From the NCBI GenBank assembly GCA_963737075.1, contig CAVTRI010000001.1:1674001-1738000 (forward strand): a DNA stretch of 64,000 nucleotides, given 5' to 3'. The position numbers and the translations under genes were made by a program. Origin of the DNA: CAVTRI01 sp963737075 (lineage in GTDB: Bacteria; Actinomycetota; Acidimicrobiia; Acidimicrobiales; Palsa-688). The notes under the pieces were generated by a model. It did no database searches and was not told the origin of the DNA. It was given only the letters and a program-made list of their open reading frames with translations. Below, piece after piece: positions 45,430 to 56,538 of this stretch. The first letter of the stretch is position 1. Each line of letters opens with the position of its first letter.

Positions 45430-45569
45430 CGATCCTCCTCACAAGCGGAAGCTCCGGTGGACCCTAGCGGTCGGGTCTGGGCCCGGCGCGGATTGCCGGG
45501 AGTCCTATGCTGTGCTCGCGGCTCCTTCAACGGGGAAGTGCGGTCCGCGACGACGCACTGGAGGAGCCG

Positions 45570-48500
45570 ATGCAAGGCGAGCCAGACATTCCCGAAAGGG
45601 ACGCGTGTGGCATCGGGTTTGTTGCCGACGCCCAGGGCAGGCCGAGCCGCGCCCTCGTCGACATCGCCCTCGCAGGCCTCGCAGGGGTCGACCATCGCGG
45701 CGCCCGAGCCGCCGACGGCCGAAGTGCCGATGGTTCGGGGGTCCTGCTGCCCATTCCGGCCGGGTTGTTCGGGCATGGAGCCGGCGTGGCCCAGCTGCTG
45801 TGGCGCGGGCCGGATCCCCGCCACATGGTCGAGCAGGCGGCGGCCGCCGAGGGCATCACCATCTCGGGCTGGCGGCAGCCACCCACAGACGACACCTGGC
45901 TCGGAACGCACGCGCGGCGCACCAAACCCGGCATGCTGCAAGCGGTCCTGGCTCCGCTCGAGGGAGGCTCCTACGGGACCGCAGAAAGGGCGGCGTTCCG
46001 GATGCGCCGGCGCCTCGCCGCCGACCCGGACGCGCGCCAGGTCTATGTGGCTAGCTGTTCGTGGCGAACCGTCGTATACAAAGCCTTGGTCAGCGCCGTC
46101 GACCTGGCCCGCTTCTACGCCGATCTCAGGGACCCCGCGTTCACCGCGTCATTCGCCGTTTTTCACCAACGTTTCTCGACCAATACCACGCCGAGCTGGG
46201 AGCGGGCCCAGCCCTACCGGATGCTGTGCCACAACGGCGAGATCAACGCCCTCGCCGGGAACGAGGCCCGAATGCAGGCCCGAAGGGTGCTGGGCACCGA
46301 GGCGTGCGGGCTGGGACCCGAAGCGGCGTTTCACCCGGTGCTGCATCCGAGCGACTCCGACAGCGGGAAGCTCGACTCTGCGCTCGAACTGCTGGTACGA
46401 GGCGGGCGTGACATCCGCCACGCGGTGGCCATGCTCTTACCGCCCGCCTGGGAAGGCGATCGGGACCTCGACGTGGTAGTTCGAGGCTTCTACCAGTACC
46501 ACGCCTGCCTGCTCGAGCCCTGGGACGGCCCGGCCGGGATCGTCTTCACCGACGGGCTCGGGGTGGGCGCCGCGCTCGACCGCAACGGCCTCCGGCCGCT
46601 CCGATGGGCGATGTGCGAGGACGGACTGGTTGTCTGCTGCACGGAAGCAGGGGCGGTCGACGTGCACGGCCACGGCACCGTCCGGAGGGGGCGGCTCGGA
46701 CCGGGCCAGATGCTGTTCGTCGATCCGAGCCGAGGTGTGCTCTTCGACCGCGACTGCGCCGAACGGATCGCGGCCGCCGGACCTTACGCCCGCTGGGCGG
46801 AGGAGGGCTTGCTGCCTCGGAGCGCCGGCGAGCCAGTGCTCGAGCCGCCGGACCCCGACGAGCTCGGGCGCCGGCAGGCGGCGCACGGCTGGACCGTGGA
46901 GGAGCAGCGGATGATGCTGCGGCCCATGGCGGTCGACGCCAAGGAGCCGACGTTTGCCATGGGCGACGACACCGCCCTGCCCCCGCTGGCTGACCGGCCC
47001 CGCCCTGTCGCCCACTTCCTGCGGCAGCGTTTCGCGCAGGTGACCAATCCTCCCATCGACCACCTGCGAGAGCGAGCGGTGATGAGCCTCCGCACGTTGA
47101 TCGGTCCCCGCCAGCCGCTCCTGACCGAGCGGCCGGAGGCCGCGCAGCTGGTGGAACTGGATTCGTTCCTGGTGTTCCCGTCGCGGGTGGAATCGCTGGT
47201 CGACGCCGGCCCGTTCCCGGCGGCCCAGCTGGATGCCACGTTTCCTGTCGGCGATGGCCCCGACGGCCTACGCGCCGGGGTGGCGCGCCTGGTCCAGGCG
47301 GGTCTGACCGCGTTGGAAAACGGCGCCGGGGTGCTCGTAGTGGACAACGGGGCGGTCCGCGGGACGCGGGCGCCGATCCCGTCCTTATTGGCCGTCGGCG
47401 CCCTCCACCACGCGCTTGTGGACCGCGGCCGCCGGCTCGAGGCCGCTGTGATCGCCGTCGCGGACGACGCCCGCGACGTCCACGGAGTGGCCGCCCTGCT
47501 GGGCTGTGGCGCAGACGCGGTCTGCGCCCGCCTTGCATTGGAGACCGTGGCGGCCGACGCCGATGCCAGCGAAGACAGCGACGTCTCCTCGCCCGACGCC
47601 CAGGAGCGTTGGCAGGCGGCGGTGGAGGACGGGGTCCTGAAGGTCATGTCCAAAATGGGGATCTCGACGGTCGAGTCCTACCGGTGGGCGCAGATTTTCG
47701 AGGTCGTGGGGCTGGCGCCCGAGGTCGTCGAGTGCTGCTTCACGGGGATGCCGTCACCGGTCGGCGGTCTGGGATGGGCGGAGCTGGGCGCCGACGTGCT
47801 GGCCTGGCACGTGGCAGCAGGCTGGGGCGGCCCGCCGCCGGCGTTGCCAAACCCGGGCTGGTACCGGGATCTCAAACGCGGCGGCGATTACCACCTCCAC
47901 GACAAGGCCGTGGTGCACGCCATGCAGCAGGCGATCGCCAGCCGTCGCGACGCCGACTACGAGGCGTACGCGGCGTTGGTTTCTTCCCGACCTTCGAGCC
48001 AGCTGCGGGACCTGCTGGCGCTGGTGCCCGCGGGGCCGCCGGTCCCTCTCTCGGAGGTCGAGCCGGCGTCTTCGATCGTCGCCCGCTTCTCGACAGGGGC
48101 AATGAGCCACGGGTCCCTGTCCGCCGAGGCCCACGAGACCCTGGCCGAGGCGATGAACCTCATCGGAGGGCGCTCCAACTGCGGGGAGGGCGGCGAAAAC
48201 CCGCTGCGGTTCCGGACCCGCGGCGCGGCTCGGGGGGACAAGAACAGCCGCATCAAACAGATCGCGTCCGGGCGTTTCGGCGTGACGCCCGAGTACTGCG
48301 CGTTCGCCGACGAGCTGCAGATCAAGATGGCGCAGGGCTCGAAGCCGGGCGAGGGCGGCCAGCTGCCGGGGCACAAGGTCAGCGACGAGATCGCCCGGCT
48401 GCGCCACACCCAGCCCGGCGTCACCCTCATCTCCCCGCCCCCCCATCACGACATCTACTCCATCGAGGATCTAGCCCAGCTCATCTACGACCTGAAGCAG

Positions 48501-49970
48501 GTGAACAGCTCGGCCGACGTGTCGGTCAAGCTCGTCGCCGAGGAAGGCGTCGGGACGGTGGCCGCGGGGGTGGTGAAGGCCCAGGCGGACGTGGTCCACA
48601 TCAGCGGCGCGGATGGAGGTACGGGCGCGTCGCCGCTGTCGTCGATCAAGCATGCCGGGATGCCGTGGGAGCTCGGGCTGGCAGAAACCCAGGCCGCCCT
48701 GGTCGAGAACGGGCTCCGGTCCCGGGTGCGGCTGCGCGTCGACGGCGGGTTCCTGACCGGCCAGGACGTACTGGTCGCCGCCCTGCTGGGCGCCGACGAG
48801 TACTCGTTCGGAACGGCAGCCATGATCGCCGAGGGGTGCATCATGCTCCGGGCCTGCCACAAGGACACCTGCACCACGGGCATCGCGACCCAACGGCCCA
48901 ACCTGCGGGCGAAATTCGGCGGCACTCCTGAAGGCGTGGCGGCCTACTTCTGGTTCGTGGCCGAGGAGGTCCGCCGCCTACTGGCCGGCCTCGGGTTCCG
49001 CCGGCTTGACGACGCGATCGGGCGCGCCGGATCCCTGGCCCGGAAGTCCACCGGCGACGCCCGGTCTGACCTGGTCGACCTGTCGCGGCTGTTGGGTGCC
49101 GTCCCGGCCGACGGCTCAAATGGCGAGGGCGATCGTCACTTCGTAGCTCCGGTCGGGCTGCAGCGGCAACGCTCGTCGCTCGGCGATCAGCTGCTCAGCG
49201 ACGTCTATCGGCTGTTGTGGGACGGCGACGTCGTCGAGCGGGCGTATGCGATCGGTAACGCCGACCGGGCCGTGGGGGCCGCCCTGAGCGGCGCCTTGGC
49301 TTTGGAGTTCGGCGAGGATGGCCCGCCAGGGCGTGCCCGCTTGCGGTTCGACGGCGAGGCGGGCCAGAGCTTCGGGGCGTTCCTGTCTGCCGGGATCCAG
49401 CTTCACCTGGTAGGCGAGGCCAACGACTATGTGGGGAAGGGCATGGGTGGTGGCCGCGTCGTGATTCGCCCACCCGCCGACGACGCCGGCGACCCGGTCC
49501 TCGCAGGCAACACGTGCCTTTACGGCGCGACAGGAGGCGAGCTGTTTGTCGCCGGGTCTGCAGGCGAGCGCTTCGGAGTGCGCAACTCGGGCGCCCACGC
49601 CGTCGTCGAGGGGGTGGGCGACCATCTGTGCGAATACATGACAGGCGGCACCGTTGCGGTGCTCGGCCCGGTCGGCCGCAACATCGGAGCCGGTATGACC
49701 GGCGGCCTGGTGTTCGTGTGGGATCCTCCGGGGCGGCTGCCGGGCCGTATCAACCCTGGGCTGGTGGAGGCCCGCCGTCCCAGCGAGGAAGAAATGGATG
49801 AGCTGCGGTGGCTGATCGAGCAGCACGCCCGGGCCACCGGCTCCCGACGCGCCGAGGGGCTGCTCGACGCCTGGGGCGTCACGACCGCCGACATCTGGGC
49901 GGTTGCGCCGCTCGGCCGGGTCCGCCGGGGCGAGACTCAGGACGCCCGGAGGGTGTCGGCCTCGGTGTAA
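45570..49970 (+). CDS. gltB: Glutamate synthase large subunit, second copy
   Basis: 1466 residues, intact. The amidotransferase Cys13 follows a 12-residue propeptide (ERDACGIGFVAD). FSTNTTPSWERAQPYRMLCH, the FMN/synthase domain (SKPGEGGQLPGHKVSDEIA, SPPPHHDIYSIEDLA), the 3Fe-4S site CIMLRACHKDTCTTG and the C-terminal GXGXG beta-helix are all present. ATG 45570 was chosen because GGAGGAG precedes it closely; the frame is open to 45507. It diverges markedly from the gltB at 29639 and has no gltD beside it, so it must share GltD or use another electron donor. A small GCCGCTAGCGGC palindrome follows the stop. Confidence 0.92.
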   Translation: MQGEPDIPERDACGIGFVADAQGRPSRALVDIALAGLAGVDHRGARAADGRSADGSGVLLPIPAGLFGHGAGVAQLLWRGPDPRHMVEQAAAAEGITISGWRQPPTDDTWLGTHARRTKPGMLQAVLAPLEGGSYGTAERAAFRMRRRLAADPDARQVYVASCSWRTVVYKALVSAVDLARFYADLRDPAFTASFAVFHQRFSTNTTPSWERAQPYRMLCHNGEINALAGNEARMQARRVLGTEACGLGPEAAFHPVLHPSDSDSGKLDSALELLVRGGRDIRHAVAMLLPPAWEGDRDLDVVVRGFYQYHACLLEPWDGPAGIVFTDGLGVGAALDRNGLRPLRWAMCEDGLVVCCTEAGAVDVHGHGTVRRGRLGPGQMLFVDPSRGVLFDRDCAERIAAAGPYARWAEEGLLPRSAGEPVLEPPDPDELGRRQAAHGWTVEEQRMMLRPMAVDAKEPTFAMGDDTALPPLADRPRPVAHFLRQRFAQVTNPPIDHLRERAVMSLRTLIGPRQPLLTERPEAAQLVELDSFLVFPSRVESLVDAGPFPAAQLDATFPVGDGPDGLRAGVARLVQAGLTALENGAGVLVVDNGAVRGTRAPIPSLLAVGALHHALVDRGRRLEAAVIAVADDARDVHGVAALLGCGADAVCARLALETVAADADASEDSDVSSPDAQERWQAAVEDGVLKVMSKMGISTVESYRWAQIFEVVGLAPEVVECCFTGMPSPVGGLGWAELGADVLAWHVAAGWGGPPPALPNPGWYRDLKRGGDYHLHDKAVVHAMQQAIASRRDADYEAYAALVSSRPSSQLRDLLALVPAGPPVPLSEVEPASSIVARFSTGAMSHGSLSAEAHETLAEAMNLIGGRSNCGEGGENPLRFRTRGAARGDKNSRIKQIASGRFGVTPEYCAFADELQIKMAQGSKPGEGGQLPGHKVSDEIARLRHTQPGVTLISPPPHHDIYSIEDLAQLIYDLKQVNSSADVSVKLVAEEGVGTVAAGVVKAQADVVHISGADGGTGASPLSSIKHAGMPWELGLAETQAALVENGLRSRVRLRVDGGFLTGQDVLVAALLGADEYSFGTAAMIAEGCIMLRACHKDTCTTGIATQRPNLRAKFGGTPEGVAAYFWFVAEEVRRLLAGLGFRRLDDAIGRAGSLARKSTGDARSDLVDLSRLLGAVPADGSNGEGDRHFVAPVGLQRQRSSLGDQLLSDVYRLLWDGDVVERAYAIGNADRAVGAALSGALALEFGEDGPPGRARLRFDGEAGQSFGAFLSAGIQLHLVGEANDYVGKGMGGGRVVIRPPADDAGDPVLAGNTCLYGATGGELFVAGSAGERFGVRNSGAHAVVEGVGDHLCEYMTGGTVAVLGPVGRNIGAGMTGGLVFVWDPPGRLPGRINPGLVEARRPSEEEMDELRWLIEQHARATGSRRAEGLLDAWGVTTADIWAVAPLGRVRRGETQDARRVSASV

Positions 49971-50003
49971 AAGGAGCCGCTAGCGGCGTCCTCGTCGGGC
50001 GTC

Positions 50004-51422
50004 TCAGCTCGGCGGCATCGTTCGGGCCAGCTCCTCAGCGCTAGGGATCCGCCGGAGGCGGGCCTCGGCCGGGAGGAGCGCGGCGATGGCATCCATGATC
50101 ATCCGGGTGTCTGCCGGCATGTCCGTGCCGCTCAATCCGACGACGGGCGGGCCGACCCGGACCCGTACCGTTGGTGGCGAGACCACCGCCGTCACGTCGG
50201 GCAGGCGCGAAGAGCGGGGCCACACGTGCTCGGTCCCCCACACCCCGAGTGGCACGACGGGCGCTCCGGTCGCCGCCGCCAGGCGGGCGACACCTGTGCG
50301 CCCCCGCAGACGCGGGTCGAAGAACGCCTCACCCCTCGGAATCGTCCCCTGCGGCGTTATCACCAGCAGCTCACCGATGCGGAGTGCCTCCTCCGCCTCG
50401 GCGTAGGCGCGCGAGGGGCCTTCGTTCGTCTCGCGGTCCACTCGGATGACGCCGAACGCCCGAAATAACGGGCCGATCACGGGTACGTCGATCACCTCCT
50501 TCTTGGCCAGGCCCCGTGGCCGGCGGCCGGCCTCGAAGATGGCCAGGGCGTAGGCGACGGCGTCGAAGTAGCTCCGGTGGTTCGCGGCCACCAGGACCGG
50601 CCCCCGGCGGGGAATGTGCTCGGTCCCGGCGATGTCGAAGCGGGCGTAGGGAAAGGCCAGCCTGTTGGCGACCAGGCGCACGACGTCCAAGGGTTCCACG
50701 CCGAGCAGCTTGGGCACGGCGGGTGGGGCGTCGAGGTGGAAGACGGGCCACCCACGAAGGGACGCCACCACGAGCAGCCGGGGGTCGGGGTTGACGGCCG
50801 TCGGGTGGCCAACCGCCGACAACAGCGGAAGGTCGTAGATGCTGTCGCTGTACGCCCAGCTTTCTGACAGGTCGACGTCGCGGTCTGAGCTCCACTGACG
50901 GACCGCCCGGAGCTTGCCGGCTGCCCATACGAACGTGCCCTGAAGCCCGCCGGTGTAGCGCTCTTCCCCGTCCCCCGAGATCCTGGTCCCATAGTGGGTC
51001 GCGATCACATGGTCGAAGCCGAGGCGCTTGGCCAATGGACCCACGAGATCGGCGGGCGTCGTGGTAGCCAGCACGAGGAGTCGGCCATGGTCCCGATGCA
51101 TCGCCAGCAGCGGTCGCACATAGCCGGCGATCTGGCTCTCCAAGTTGTCGGCGGCCACCTCGGCGGCGCGTCGAACCTCGGCGACCGGCTTGTCGCGAGA
51201 GGCGAGCGCCGCCGCACGTGCGAGGGCCATCGAGGGCAGGCTCTCACCGAAGATCTCGTAACCCCGGATCAGCAGGCCCTGCCCGGGGAACGAGGACTTT
51301 CCGGTCAGGCCGGCTTCAAATGACGCCTGATTGAACGCTGTCGTGGTCGAGCCATGAAGCAGCGTCCGGTCCAGGTCGAACACGGCTGCCACCCGAGCCA
51401 CGGCCCGCGACGTTACCGTCAC
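50004..51422 (-). CDS. HAD-IB phosphatase fused to PlsC acyltransferase
   Basis: 472 residues. The N-terminal HAD-IB domain has nucleophile motif AAVFDLDRTLLHGS, VLATTTPADLV and WAYSDSIYDLPLLSAVG. The C-terminal acyltransferase has HX4D in AANHRSYFDAVAY, a block III-like VITPQGTIPRGEAF and VVPLGVWG. The architecture resembles the mycobacterial Rv2483c-type PlsC. It probably makes phosphatidic acid, with the HAD part acting on a phosphorylated lipid precursor. It starts at GTG 51422, is divergent from the LysR gene and convergent with gltB2. Confidence 0.88.
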   Translation of the reverse strand: MTVTSRAVARVAAVFDLDRTLLHGSTTTAFNQASFEAGLTGKSSFPGQGLLIRGYEIFGESLPSMALARAAALASRDKPVAEVRRAAEVAADNLESQIAGYVRPLLAMHRDHGRLLVLATTTPADLVGPLAKRLGFDHVIATHYGTRISGDGEERYTGGLQGTFVWAAGKLRAVRQWSSDRDVDLSESWAYSDSIYDLPLLSAVGHPTAVNPDPRLLVVASLRGWPVFHLDAPPAVPKLLGVEPLDVVRLVANRLAFPYARFDIAGTEHIPRRGPVLVAANHRSYFDAVAYALAIFEAGRRPRGLAKKEVIDVPVIGPLFRAFGVIRVDRETNEGPSRAYAEAEEALRIGELLVITPQGTIPRGEAFFDPRLRGRTGVARLAAATGAPVVPLGVWGTEHVWPRSSRLPDVTAVVSPPTVRVRVGPPVVGLSGTDMPADTRMIMDAIAALLPAEARLRRIPSAEELARTMPPS

Positions 51423-51502
51423 CTCTGGGCGCTTCCCACCGCAACATGAGCGCCTTTTATCGCCTCAAGTGCTGCCGTCCCGAGATACCATCTCTCTCCG
51501 GA

Positions 51503-52423
51503 ATGGATATGCGGCAGTTGCAGGCGCTCGTGGCGATCTCCGATCACGGCAGTTTCTCGGCGGCGGCCGCCGCGTTGCACACCGTGCAGTCGAACGTGTC
51601 CAGCCACGTGGCCCGCCTGGAGCGGGAGCTGGGGGCGCAGCTCGTCGACCGCCACGGCGGCGAGCTGACCGAGGAAGGCCAGGCGGTCGTCGAGCGGGCG
51701 CGGCGGATCGCATCCGAGTTGGACGCCATCACCGCCGACGTCGCCTCGCTGCGCCACGAGATCACCGGGACGGCGCGGGTCGGCATGATCGGCACGACCG
51801 CCCGCTGGCTGGCCCCACTGCTCATCGACCGCACCGCGGCTGCGCACCCCGGGCTACGGCTCCTGATCGGCGACGGGACCTCGGCCACGCTGGAGCCGCT
51901 CCTCGTCAACGGATTGCTGGACGCCGCGGTGGTCAACCTGCCCCAGACGAGCTCGGAGCTGAGAGCACGGTCGCTGTTCGACGAGGAACTGGTGCTCGTG
52001 GTCCCCGCCGACCACCCGCTGGCGGCGCGCGTCGAGCTGGCGCTCCCAGACCTGGACGGCCTCGAGCTCCTCCTGCCTGCGCCGGGCAGCGCGTTCCGAC
52101 AGGAGCTCGAAGAAGCCGTCCAGGCGGCGTCGATCTCGTTGGTGCCCAAGGCCGAGCTGGACGGGGTGCGCCTGATGGCGTCGCTCACCCTTCGCGGCTA
52201 TGGACCGGCGATCCTGCCCGCGTCTGGTGCCGCTGAGAGCACCGAGGGGGTGGTGCGCATCCCCGTCCAGGGGCTGCCCCGGCGGCGGGTCGGCGTGGTC
52301 ACCCGGGCTCGCGGCCGTCCGAGCGCTCCGGCCAGGGCCACGCTCGAGCTGCTCGACCAGGTGGTCGAGGACAACCTGTGCCCGGCATCGGGGCTGCACC
52401 CGCCGGCCAACCGGGCGCGCTGA
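51503..52423 (+). CDS. LysR-family transcriptional regulator
   Basis: 306 residues. The N-terminal winged helix reads MRQLQALVAISDHGSFSAAA, then LHTVQSNVSSHVARLERELG and LVDRHGGELTEEGQAVV, a standard LysR signature. The rest is a periplasmic-binding-protein-like effector domain (ARVGMIGTTARWLAPLLIDR). It is divergent from the HAD-PlsC gene with 80 bases between, so it may control that gene, although LysR targets vary. The last codons and the stop lie within a 27-base duplication. Confidence 0.9.
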   Translation: MDMRQLQALVAISDHGSFSAAAAALHTVQSNVSSHVARLERELGAQLVDRHGGELTEEGQAVVERARRIASELDAITADVASLRHEITGTARVGMIGTTARWLAPLLIDRTAAAHPGLRLLIGDGTSATLEPLLVNGLLDAAVVNLPQTSSELRARSLFDEELVLVVPADHPLAARVELALPDLDGLELLLPAPGSAFRQELEEAVQAASISLVPKAELDGVRLMASLTLRGYGPAILPASGAAESTEGVVRIPVQGLPRRRVGVVTRARGRPSAPARATLELLDQVVEDNLCPASGLHPPANRAR

Positions 52424-52455
52424 CGCCGGCCGGCCAACCGGGCGCGCTGACGCCG
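52402..52455. repeat. Two-copy 27-base tandem duplication at the lysR end
   Basis: GCCGGCCAACCGGGCGCGCT plus GACGCCG occurs twice in tandem (52402-52428 and 52429-52455). The lysR stop is in the first copy; the second copy is untranslated. Confidence 0.85.
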
Positions 52456-52503
52456 GCTGGGGGCCAGGTCGGGCGGCGGACGGCTGAGGCGTACCATCGT
52501 CGT

Positions 52504-52920
52504 ATGAGTGTCATCGACGGCAGCTCCCCCGCCGCCACCCGACTGCGAGACGCGCCGCTGGCATGGCTGACGACCGTGCGGCCCGACGGGCAGCCACAGT
52601 CGTCGTACGTGTGGTTCCACTTCGACGGTGATGACCTCGTGGTCCGCAGCCAGCCCGGGGCCGGCAAGGTCCGCAACATCCGCGCCAACCCGAAGGTCTC
52701 GTTCCATCTGGACGGCGATCGCACGATGGGCGGCGACGTCGTCACCATCGACGCCACCGCCGAGATCCTTGACGGCGAGCTGGAGCCCGGCCGAGCTGAC
52801 GCCTACGTGGCGAAGTACGGCGACGCCATCCGCGACATCCTCCGCGAGACGCCAGAGCAGCTACAGGCGACGTACAGCACGACGCTCCGCCTCACGCCGA
52901 GACGCGTGCGAGCCTGGTAG
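52504..52920 (+). CDS. F420-dependent/pyridoxamine-oxidase-fold oxidoreductase (Rv3369-like)
   Basis: 138 residues of the split-barrel FMN/F420-binding family. Characteristic segments are LRDAPLAWLTTVRPDGQPQS, SYVWFHFDGDDLVVRS and KVRNIRANPKVSFHLDGD, matching the TIGR03667-type group known in mycobacteria. It would bind F420 or FMN and carry out a redox or heme-related reaction; the substrate is unknown. Start ATG 52504. It is convergent with acnA across a region with a strong inverted repeat. Confidence 0.82.
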   Translation: MSVIDGSSPAATRLRDAPLAWLTTVRPDGQPQSSYVWFHFDGDDLVVRSQPGAGKVRNIRANPKVSFHLDGDRTMGGDVVTIDATAEILDGELEPGRADAYVAKYGDAIRDILRETPEQLQATYSTTLRLTPRRVRAW

Positions 52921-53026
52921 TCAGGGCTGCGGCTGGGCCGGTCGTCCACGCGATGCCGGGCTGCGGCTGGGCCGGGTTGTGGCTGGCCCGCCTGGTCTGC
53001 GCGATCCCGCGCCCGGCTCGTCGGTT

Positions 53027-53070
53027 GACTGCGCGATCCATGCACGAAATCAGCCGGTGATCGCGCAGTC
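53027..53070. terminator. Inverted repeat between convergent genes
   Basis: GACTGCGCGATC (53027-53038) and GATCGCGCAGTC (53059-53070) are perfect 12-base arms around a 20-base spacer. They lie between the convergent oxidoreductase and acnA stops. TGATCGCGCA recurs at 53089-53098. There is no T-tract, as is common for actinobacterial terminators. It could also be a dispersed intergenic repeat. Confidence 0.45.
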
Positions 53071-53118
53071 CAGCGTCTCGGCCCAACCGTGATCGCGCAT
53101 CCCAGCCGGACGGGGGGC

Positions 53119-55794
<2,676 letters not shown>

Positions 55795-55832
55795 AGCCCC
55801 AGTCTGGTCCCGTCTCCTGGATGTTGGGAAAT

Positions 55833-55848
55833 GCCTCCCGAGGGAGGC
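55833..55848. promoter_or_regulatory. Palindrome between acnA and yceH-like gene
   Basis: GCCTCCC-GA-GGGAGGC is a perfect 16-base palindrome. Its right arm contains the GGGAGG Shine-Dalgarno sequence of the YceH-like gene, so the hairpin could hide that ribosome-binding site, or it may be an operator. Confidence 0.45.
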
Positions 55849-55852
55849 TCGT

Positions 55853-56491
55853 ATGCTCCGGCACATGGTGGTGCTCAGCCCCGAAGAGCTGCGCGTGCTC
55901 GGCTGTCTGCTCGAGAAGGCAGCGACCACGCCCGACCAGTACCCGCTGACCATGAACAGCCTCCTGCTGGCCTGCAACCAGACCTCCAACCGGAATCCCG
56001 TCGTCGCCTACGACCAGGACACGATCGAGCCGACGATCGTGCGCCTCCGCGAGCTCAAGCTGGTCAGGGTCGTCCACCAACCCGGCGGCCGGGCCGACAA
56101 GTACCGCCACGTCGTCGACGAGACGTGGGGGCTGACGGAGGGTGAGCTCGCCATGCTCGCCGTGCTCGCCCTCCGCGGCCCACAGACCGTCAACGAGCTG
56201 CGCACCCGCACCGAACGCTACCCCGGCTTCGACGAGATGGGCGGCGTCGAAGGCATCCTGCACCGCCTGAAGAACCGCTACGAAGAGCCCTACGTCACCC
56301 GCCTCGACCGCCAGCCCGGTCAGCGCGAGGAACGCTGGGCCCACCTCCTCGCCGGCGACGTGATCGACGTTCCCGAACCGGCGACTGCCCGTCCCCCGCG
56401 GGCGGCAACTTCGGAGCGCCTCGACGCTCTCGAAGCCGAGGTGGCCGCCCTCAAGGAGGAGGTTGCCCGCCTCCGCGCCCTGTGGGAGTAG
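55853..56491 (+). CDS. YceH/DUF480 family protein
   Basis: 212 residues with two tandem winged-helix-like repeats typical of DUF480. LSPEELRVLGCLLEKAATTP then QYPLTMNSLLLACNQTSNRNPV form the first; WGLTEGELAMLAVLALRGPQ then TVNELRTRTERYPGF form the second. A C-terminal coiled-coil segment follows (ERLDALEAEVAALKEEVARLRAL). The function in any bacterium is not firmly known; DNA or RNA binding is likely. ATG 55853 was chosen since GGGAGG lies 5 bases before it. Divergent from acnA. Confidence 0.88.
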   Translation: MLRHMVVLSPEELRVLGCLLEKAATTPDQYPLTMNSLLLACNQTSNRNPVVAYDQDTIEPTIVRLRELKLVRVVHQPGGRADKYRHVVDETWGLTEGELAMLAVLALRGPQTVNELRTRTERYPGFDEMGGVEGILHRLKNRYEEPYVTRLDRQPGQREERWAHLLAGDVIDVPEPATARPPRAATSERLDALEAEVAALKEEVARLRALWE

Positions 56492-56538
56492 CGGCTGTCC
56501 CGGAGCCGACCCGCCTCGGCCGGTAGCCTCGCGGGGTC

